NCBI GenBank assembly: GCA_900618425.1
Contig: UZAN01043809.1
Location: 24,406 to 39,382 of the forward strand
Length of the DNA: 14,977 bases
Source: Echinostoma caproni
Lineage: Eukaryota; Platyhelminthes; Trematoda; Plagiorchiida; Echinostomatidae
Reading direction: 5' to 3'
The notes beneath the pieces are model-generated. The model saw only the letters and a program-made list of their open reading frames with translations. It made no database searches and was not told the origin of the DNA. The position numbers and the translations under genes are program-made. The stretch's first letter is position 1. Each line of letters begins with the position of its first letter. Positions 8,320 to 14,977 of this stretch are shown piece by piece.

Positions 8320-9930
8320 GTCGACGATGCTCCGATGTCTATCCGTGTTGATTCAATATCCAAATTCCAGACATTGTATTGGCTTTCCTTTAAATTTGAT
8401 GGGGAGGAAACTTTGGGATTGAATATATTGACCGTTCCAAGGTGGTTTGGAAAAAACCGAAAGGCATAACTTTCCATTGGGTCCCTTCTTGCGATCAAAG
8501 AAATAAAAGGTATCTTGATCCCTTGTTTAAATCTTAAGACTGATTGACGGATGAGGTCGGTGAAATGATTTGGTTGGAAAGAATGAAAATTTTGTCACCA
8601 TAACGGCAGTATATTGGGAGTTGATGAATGATCTCCTGTAATTTGTTGTTATCCAGTTTAGCTAGGAATACATCTTCCGGAAACGGGTCAAGTGTGGAGC
8701 TCTTAGTTACATCGTACGTCTGTTTGTAGCTTGATTTATTAGAAGAGAATTAGAATAGAATTGTGTATCGAATGCACGTTAGTAATTACAATTTCATTGT
8801 GCATGTTTTCATCATCGATTTTCTGCTTAAGACACCGTATCATAGAGCAATAAATTTGTAAAAAATGATTGTGTGTCTGGCAAGTTCATTATCAGATCCT
8901 TAACATCCATGTTTTTAACTAGATCAACNATCAACGAATTTCAAAGTATCTTTTAGATTACGGTTGCAGATTTTCTCCCTGATCAGTTCCAGGATGTTTA
9001 CTATCCACCGAGCAGTGGAGTAGAGTAAAAGGGAGAGTTTCGCATATCAAGCAACAGTCGTAATGGTGTTCGTGCTTGATGAACTTTTAGTAGGCTATAA
9101 CGTCTAGGGATTGAGTCTCAACTGATATGCAATTTTGGTCTTTCAACGTTTTGAGATGTTTGACCAGTTATTCTTTCATTGTACATGACGTATTTTCCAT
9201 TTTTCGTTTTTAGGAAATTGTCACCGTCATTTAGAATTCTCACCAATTTCTCTACGTGAAACTTACGATTGGTACCATTCCCCCGCTTTTCTCGGGTTTC
9301 GAAATAATGATTTTCGTGTTTTGCTTTACCTCGCATATGGCTTGGCCTGTTTTTGGCTGAATATGTATCTATGTGATGCTTTCCTGCGTCCATATTGAAA
9401 CCAGTTATTAACAAGGGTAGCTTTGAAATCGTCAACTGCTTTTTCGTTACTACAGTTAAACCTTCTGCCTGAGTAAAAAGGTTCTTGAATTGAACTTCTG
9501 TTGAGAGCTGATTGTCTCCGGATTTTAGGTAACAGAATTTTGTACCAAGAGGAAGAACCTCGAGCAGTGTGTTAGCTATAGGTAGACTGGATCGATTGTG
9601 AACGTACCGCTCTGGATTCCGGGAAATTTTGATCTCGGCTTCTGATTATTAAATGTGTTAACTAGTTTACACCGTTTCTTTTCCACCCTTTTCTTGATAA
9701 TATTCGGAGAAAATTGTTTGAATCTTTCGTATTCTTCAATATGTGGTCTCGTATTGCTCAACTTTCTTTTTTCAGAACATGGCCCCTGGTCTCGTTACGA
9801 GTATGGCGCCTTGCGGAAACCACATCTGGTCCGACTCGAGCACGTCACAGCACTTTTCAGTAGTTTATCGGATTTTCATTCTGTTCTGTGCATTGATAGA
9901 GAAATCCCATCTTCGTGTTCACTTCTGCAA
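8320..9930 (-). mobile_element. Penelope-like element, truncated and decayed
   Basis: This minus-strand retroelement belongs to the Penelope-like group, whose RT is nearer to telomerase than to LINE RTs. In order: ESDQMWFPQGAI (about 9803-9840), HIEEYERFKQF (about 9715-9750), EVLPLGTKFCYLKSGDNQLS (about 9500-9562), a GNGT block at 9271-9285, SLLKVHQARTPLR (about 9055-9098), STARWIVNILE, KFVD/LVKNMDVKDL, an L-F-T-N-like block, DVFLAKL, RYGDKIFIL, and DRKKGPNGKLC with WNGQYI. It breaks off near 8320. No GIY-YIG endonuclease, which normally follows the RT in this group, is visible. The 5' boundary is uncertain and may lie as far as about 10190. Confidence 0.82.
8320..9930 (-). pseudogene. Penelope-like reverse transcriptase, inactive
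   Basis: This RT would prime on nicked or exposed DNA 3' ends. The motif at 8591-8602 reads Y-G-D-K where active members have Y-V-D-D, so the second catalytic aspartate is a lysine. The DGVAMGSPLGP block upstream is also damaged (TYDVTKSSTLDPFP, about 8668-8712). The best preserved open stretches are 9118-9435 (GNGT and VEKLVRILNDGDNF) and 9576-9761. A frame change at 8929 is produced by an N flanked by ATCAAC on both sides and may be an assembly artefact rather than a real mutation. After the palm, F-L-P-I-K-F-K (about 8390) corresponds to the post-catalytic F-V-P-I-K-[FY]-K block. The C-terminal nuclease is lost. Confidence 0.8.
8923..8935. repeat. ATCAAC duplication around a single N
   Basis: ATCAAC occurs at 8923-8928 and again at 8930-8935, separated by the undetermined base at 8929. 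On the minus strand this reads GTTGAT N GTTGAT inside the Penelope RT. Deleting seven bases (one copy plus the N) would rejoin KFVD to LVKNMDVKDL in one frame, as expected for the family. Confidence 0.8.
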
Positions 9931-11689
9931 TCCTGGCTCGCTTAACTATTGAGTTTCTTCAGTGCCGGATGAAGATTACAAAGTGAATCTACTACCAATC
10001 TCAAACGACATTTTGCCCAAGACAGAAATTTAATACATTGGGAAAAAGAAAATCTGGAAAATAGTTGTTGCGTTCTATCAACAGCAGGTTTTGGCATATT
10101 ATGGCAGTTAACCCTATGCAGTAAACCACCAGCGATATACGTGTCAACGCAACTCAATTGACGTGATGATTGTATAGTGCATTTCATTCTCGGCTTTGTA
10201 AAGATGGTAATTCCAAAACGCTATGTAGATAATCCTTTGTTCGCATAACCATTCAGCAAAGACCATCAGCTGATATTTCATCCAATTCTACACGGTATAT
10301 CTAATGGTTCAGAGTGTATTTGTGCCTTGTACCTCAGGATAGAGTTGCCGATCAATAGCGTTGGGTTACGCATTATTGCTGTGTATCGATCATGCACTAT
10401 TTCATCTTGCTGGTTTCATGAACCCAGTTCAAGCTGTTCTACAATGCTCGATGGCGTTGGAAAACGTTTGAATAAACAAGTGTTCTCTCCATTTTTTAGT
10501 TCAATTGCACCCGCATTGATCAGACAGGTCTGATTGAAAGAAACCTCCATAGAGAATTGGGTTGACAAGAATTAATGATTTTTGTAACTAACTGATTCAA
10601 TTGATTATCGATTGTCTGCTCACTAAATTCGATCTTCTGTGGAGCTATCTTAAGCATCTGAACTTAGTGATTGTTAGATAGTAGCAAACCATTTATCTCC
10701 AGCTATAATGATTGCTGTGTTTTTTCATGCATTTCAGACTGTAAATCTAATTATGAAAGCCCATTCCTACGAAAAAAATTAAAAACATAATATCTAACGT
10801 TTTTTGTGCAATGATTTTCCTAACCCCATGATCATCTCCAAAGTATATTTATTTCCTACACTGATCGTAATCGGTGAAGTGCAAATGATCGGCACAAAAA
10901 CGTATGTGAGAAGATTCCAGGTTGAATTAATTCCGAGTTCGGTGTGCTTTCATGATAAAGGTTAAAATGGTTGATTGTTGAGTGGAGAGAGAATGACCAA
11001 ATATATAACTGCGTTAGGCACAATTCTAGAGTAATAATTCGCAACTGATTGGAAAGCTTTCAAGTAAACCCAAGTAATGGATTTATGCATCTCGAAGGAT
11101 GAAACCTAACCGCACAAGGATCGTTTAAATGATTTTAGGGAAATTTTCAGTTTCAGTTTGTACAACGCTTAACCATGCACTGTCGTGCGCCGGGTTTGGT
11201 TGGTGTTTTTGGTTGTCTATTTGGATGAACAGTAGGAGAAAGACGGCAAGGTTGAAAGTAGAGTTGAAGAGAAAATTGGGAACTTCAGTAAACTATGACT
11301 GCAAAGAACCTGAGAAGATTTACGAACGCCACTGTTTACGACATTCAGCCATATGAGTAACGTGTTCATGTGTTGAAGCGTCACTAATGTTTAATCGGCT
11401 TATTAATTTCCTGTTTACTCATGTCCACGTGTTCTAACTTTCCCTCTTCGCCTTATACCCACTGAATAACACATTACCACATCATTTGCTAACCATTCCC
11501 ACCCATGTGTATTCAGATTAAGAGACAAAGTGTTGACAAACTAGTTACACTGTCTTTTGAACAAGTTGCATGAATCTAGCCTTTGAATCTGTTTGCCACC
11601 ATAACCCATAAACATATATAATGCCCATCTGAAATTCGTTTGAAGCAACTGATGATATGCGAAATGAGGACTGGCATCAGCTGGCAGTA
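9931..11689. other. No firmly recognisable gene or element
   Basis: The part next to the Penelope element contains an 81-codon minus frame (9942-10187) that could be its degraded N-terminal region, but I see no diagnostic motif. Plus frames at 10327-10533 and 11129-11356 lack recognisable domains, signal peptides or splice context. The rest is AT-rich with no tandem repeats or RNA genes that I can identify. It could be host intergenic DNA. Confidence 0.45.
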
Positions 11690-13080
11690 TTTGCCTAGTC
11701 GAGATGGGAGGGGATAGGTCAGATACCAGTTGAACTGAGCTTCGAAATGTTCAGCCCATCGATCAAGAAGGCGTTACTGATGATGGACCAGTGTGCCATC
11801 GGATTCCTTAGTTACCTCGCTTACTCCTATTTTCCTGGGATCCGTATTTCTAATCAGAGGAAAAAGATTGCTACCGTTACCAATAGCCGCAGCTTTCTCC
11901 AACTCTTTAAACTTTCCTATCCACCAACTCTCACTGTCGTTCCTCAGATTCTTAATGAGCAGGCGTTTAAGGGATTTGCGCGCTGCGTCTTATGTGACAT
12001 CAGGATGAAGGGTTCTGCGTGCGTCCAGAAAGACAGCCGAGGCCGATGAGATACATCATTTGTATTTTGAGCCTGCTCCAGAGTCCGACGTTGTCTTTAT
12101 CGATATTTGCATAGCGTCCTTGATTTTTTCAGTGTTCTTTGAGTCCCTCGACTAGTGGTTGAACGAGTAGGCGATCGGGGAACTGCGCTTCAAAGGCCGA
12201 TTTGCAACATTCGGTGTCATTGTATCGCGGGTATCTGTTGTGGTTCGATTTTCTGCTGCTGCTTGACAGTCGTAAGGAAAATTGGGCTCGTAACAAAGCG
12301 TGGTCCGTATCCACCGGTGTCGTCATTAAAGAGCGGAACTCTTGAATCGACCACCTTCAGTGGTAACAGATAGTGATGTGGTCAATTTGGGTCCATAGCT
12401 GTGAAGAGGTTGGCGGTTGGCGTGTTAGGCGGTATCGTTTCTTGTGCTAGTAGTTGATGCTTGACAGGAACAACCCGTGCTCAGCACAGATTTGAAGTAG
12501 GCGAACTCCATTATCCGTCCGATTGACTGGGATTGCATGTGGTCCGCCAAGAAGCCTTTCTCACTCGTACAGGGATCTCACTTAATCACTGAATTCTTCA
12601 GTGACTTCAACGACGTCCATTGATCGAGCACTTTGAAGTAACTAAGAAAGATCCTTGTGGAAATCATCCTTGATTTCAGGTGCACTGCAGTCGGTGGTGC
12701 ATATACCGATACAACGAATAAGAATCGACGCTTCGTTCTGTAGCTGTTGACCGGTACTGAACCATTGGGTGTACAACACAGTCGGTTACTGACTGGAATC
12801 CAGTAAAGAAGTGAACGCTTAGCCTTAACACTTAGCAGAGTCCTGACACCAGCAACACCGCAAGATTCGGATGCCGAATTGCCTGACACATGAAGACTGA
12901 AGCGTGAGGATGAGGTTGGACCAGGAGAATGCAAGATGATTGAAGTTAGGTCTTGTATGCATGATTCGGAGACACCGTGTGGCTAGCTAAGGCAGCTTGT
13001 TGACCGATCTGGTAGAATGTGCGGACATTAAACACGGTTAACTGAAAAGAAAACTTGGGCTTCCAAATTCTTATAACTTC
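11690..13080 (-). mobile_element. RTE-like LINE, endonuclease part only
   Basis: On the minus strand this is the endonuclease and downstream linker of an RTE-type LINE as commonly seen in trematode genomes. Blocks in order: TVFNVRTFYQIGQQAALA (about 12990-13045), SCIQD-like, SGNSASESCGVAGVRTLLS, LLYWIPVSNRLC, LFVVSVYAPP, QICAEHGLFLSS, WTQIDHIT, TPVDTDHALLRAQFSL, KSLKRLLIKNLRNDSESWW, ELEKAAAIGN and LLDRWAEHFEAQFNW (about 11728-11772). Recognisable sequence then stops near 11690 just before the RT domain would begin. Loss of the 3' rather than the 5' part is not the usual LINE truncation pattern. Confidence 0.82.
11728..13050 (-). pseudogene. RTE-like APE endonuclease and linker, inactive
   Basis: The endonuclease would nick target DNA for insertion. 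Recognised catalytic-type motifs are N-V-R-T at 13018-13029 (expected N), the S-C-I-Q-D block where active copies read E-T-R-I-Q-D, V-S-V-Y-A-P near 12690, and T-D-H at 12300-12308 in place of S-D-H. The usual G-D-[FM]-N-A-Q segment reads E-E-F-S-D followed by a stop at 12582-12599, so key catalytic residues are gone. Several frame changes occur between 12580 and 12310. The linker from about 12000 to 11728 is fairly well kept in one frame with a single TAA after TLVHHQ. No RT motif follows. Confidence 0.8.
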
Positions 13081-13870
13081 TGATTGTTTGATCTTACTGG
13101 TAGAATACTGCGTGATACCCGATGGGTCTCTTATACGGGATGCATCTGGGATTGTTCAGGATTGAGAAGAAGGACTAGGCAGATGGAAAAGAGGTTTTCC
13201 AAATGGGTGCCTAAGACTTTAGAGCATGACATACTTTACGGCAGCCCACACGGACGAAGGGGTTTTTCTTTGGGAACCTTAACCGGAGCCTTTGATTTTA
13301 AAGTCAAACTCAAAAGACAGTGGGGAGTAGAGCCAACTCGGGAGCTTGATCGAAGCACCCGTGTGGGAACTTCTGGAGACCTGTTACACAATATCTTTGG
13401 GTTTCGGTTCAGTGAGTTGTTCGCTGGTGCGTCGATTGTCGGTCCGCTGTTCACAATTAGCACTTAGTCTNAATGAGAGAAGCGGGACGCGGACGAGACA
13501 GCATCATGTTGGCTGGGGCTGCCCAGATTGGGAGGGCGGCAGCTGTCCAATGAAGTGCAAAGACTTCTCCCACCGTCGAGTGGAAACCCCAGGTAACCCG
13601 CTCCCCTACATCCATCTAGCGTTATATTTCGATCAATAAACTGCCCCCCATTGTTTTTGTTTGCTAGAGTGATCTCTCCAGGTCAGAGCGTGGACGGTCA
13701 AGGGAAGCCAAGAGATGCCCAAGAAGCTGGCATCGAGACTGAGCTTTGTCTGGCCTCTACCCGTTGACGTTTCAGGCATGATTGGATCTACAGCTGTGAG
13801 GAGCCTTTCTATGTAGCTCACACGGTCATGGAGGCACTTAAGCCATCACACAAAGTCAAGGTGCAGTTTC
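13081..13870 (-). mobile_element. Probable 5' leader of the RTE-like LINE
   Basis: This region is noticeably more GC-rich than its surroundings, sits immediately upstream of the endonuclease on the same strand, and carries two uninterrupted minus frames (13236-13463, 75 codons; 13633-13821, 62 codons). They contain Ser/Pro/Arg-rich text such as PTIDAPANNSLNRNP, STPHCLLSLTLKSKAPVKV and VDPIMPETSTGRGQTK. I believe similar text lies upstream of RTE-like ORFs in trematodes, but this is recollection and not verified here. No enzymatic domain is seen, so it could be an untranslated leader containing a promoter or a short first ORF. One undetermined base lies at 13471. Confidence 0.5.
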
Positions 13871-14977
13871 ATCGTGATGATTAGGGATATTTGGTAAATT
13901 TGGAAGAAAACTGTTGACTAAAGTCATTATTGAAAAAATATTGAAAATCCGTTCTCCTAGCTCGGGTGAACTGAATTCCATTTCGCCTGTTCGCCGAGCT
14001 TGGCAATTCGTTTGCAAACGTTTCATCACCAGCCAAGGTTATATCATCGGTGCTTGTGAAGCACTGATGAAGCTTTGCAGTGATAAGCTACACGTTTTGT
14101 CAGGTGCTCGCGAGGTACATAATAACATACGGATAAAAAATTGAGGTATTTTGAACTGAGTTTATGGTATTTGTTTATGGTATTTGATACATAAATTTGG
14201 GAAAAAACTGGAGTATATTCAGTCAGTGGGGCAAAACGCAAGCCAAAACAAGATGCTTATAAGATGAATAAAGATGGAAACGTTTCTGTTAGGAACACGT
14301 TTTTGGCGTGAATTGGTGAAGTTATAGTTCACCAAAATATATGACAGATGGTTGCTAATTCATCTGATTGTTTAAAATTGATAAAGGGGAACTACCAGCT
14401 GAAAGTTAGTCGCGTTTACCACCTTTCGAATGGGAGAAAATGATACCGTTACTTTCTGGGGGTTCATTCTAAAGTTTCATTATCGAGAACAATCAACATT
14501 TTCCGGCATACTAGCAGACAGAGTGGTCTGCCATTATCGGTTGGGATATATTAATTCAAATCTTACATCATCCGCGTTCCTAATAGAAACGGAAGGCATA
14601 GAGAAAATGTAAATGGAAAATAGAAACGCACATAAAATGAAGCCCTGCGATATGCCCTGTACGGAGGACAGCAGCGGTTGTGTACGGCCTTGGTAACGCG
14701 CACACTGCTGATGATTAGAGAAATAATTGGCCAGTAGTTAAATATTATGAGCTTGAACTTCACTATAGGAAAAAATATTGAGAAATATTCCTTTATCAGT
14801 TGTACTTAGGGCAGCGCTGTAGTCCAGGGAACGCAGAAGACAGCCTGGTTTTTCCTTATTCAGGTAGGATGAAGCATAGTAGGCGAAAAAGCAGGACTAT
14901 TCATTGTGATAGAGGATTGAGCATTGCCAAATTCGCATGGGGCCTCAGCAATAAATTTGGTGAACAGAGTTTCAAGC
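13871..14977. other. No firmly recognisable gene or element
   Basis: A plus frame at 13914-14144 (76 codons; PVRRAWQFVCKRFITSQGY, then GACEALMKLCSDKLHVLSG) looks repeat-derived to me but I cannot assign it. Farther right are AT-rich sequences with no convincing frame; those at 14430-14612 (+) and 14563-14763 (-) show no domain. No RNA gene is recognised. Confidence 0.4.
14161..14186. repeat. Perfect 13-bp tandem duplication
   Basis: TTTATGGTATTTG occurs twice in direct succession. Two copies only; probably a simple slippage duplication. Confidence 0.85.

Noticed and set aside
9655..9952. Overlapping plus frames of 96 and 69 codons
   Set aside because: The minus strand here carries Penelope-like blocks (ESDQMWFPQGAI, EEYERFKQF), and the plus frames show nothing beyond hydrophobic, low-information text.
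9942..10187. 81-codon minus frame as a separate small gene
   Set aside because: It lies immediately upstream of Penelope-like sequence on the same strand and may be its degraded N terminus. No start context, domain or conservation could be shown.
11747..12049. 100-codon plus frame as a possible gene
   Set aside because: The minus strand over the same bases reads a clear RTE-like linker (KSLKRLLIKN, ELEKAAAIGN, DRWAEHFEAQFNW), so the plus frame is a shadow.
13084..13467. 127-codon plus frame as a possible gene
   Set aside because: It lies opposite the putative RTE-like leader, has no recognisable domain, and is most simply explained by the local GC richness opening both strands.
13471..13471. 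Second undetermined base as another join artefact
   Set aside because: Unlike the N at 8929, the flanks (TAGTCT and AATGAG) show no duplicated sequence, so it is more likely a single uncalled base.

Overview
This window looks like repeat-rich, AT-leaning DNA from a eukaryotic nuclear genome, most likely a flatworm of the digenean trematode type (schistosome or relative). That placement rests on the style of the retroelement proteins and is inference. I see no bacterial operons, rRNA or tRNA, no CRISPR array, and no host exon I can defend. Nearly everything recognisable is dead retrotransposon sequence from at least four lineages: CR1-like LINEs, a second APE-endonuclease LINE with a YADD reverse transcriptase (RT), a Penelope-like element (PLE) and an RTE-like LINE.

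Layout. 1-719: nothing recognised. 720-1478 (+): 3' end of a CR1-like LINE, one reading frame with a single internal stop, ending in AATAAA and an ATTTGA hexamer tail. 1827-3445 and 5974-6632 (-): two halves of one older, 5'-truncated CR1-like LINE. They are separated by 3446-5973 (-), a younger LINE whose reading frame is mostly open, which ends in a TACAA tail and is flanked by the matching 5-mer GGTAT. 6633-6779: seven copies of a 21-bp minisatellite abutting the truncated CR1 end. 6780-7379: nothing recognised. 7380-8290 (+): a heavily decayed CR1-like RT fragment. 8320-9930 (-): a Penelope-like RT whose catalytic YVDD reads YGDK and which lacks any visible GIY-YIG domain. 9931-11689: nothing recognised. 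11690-13080 (-): endonuclease and linker of an RTE-like LINE that has lost its RT. 13081-13870 (-): probably its 5' leader. 13871-14977: nothing firm.

The elements do not cooperate with one another. The window records serial insertion and decay, and relative ages can be read from stops, frameshifts and nesting. The strongest structural result is the nested insertion at 3441-5978. The strongest assembly observation is a single N at 8929 flanked by a duplicated 6-mer whose removal restores the Penelope reading frame.
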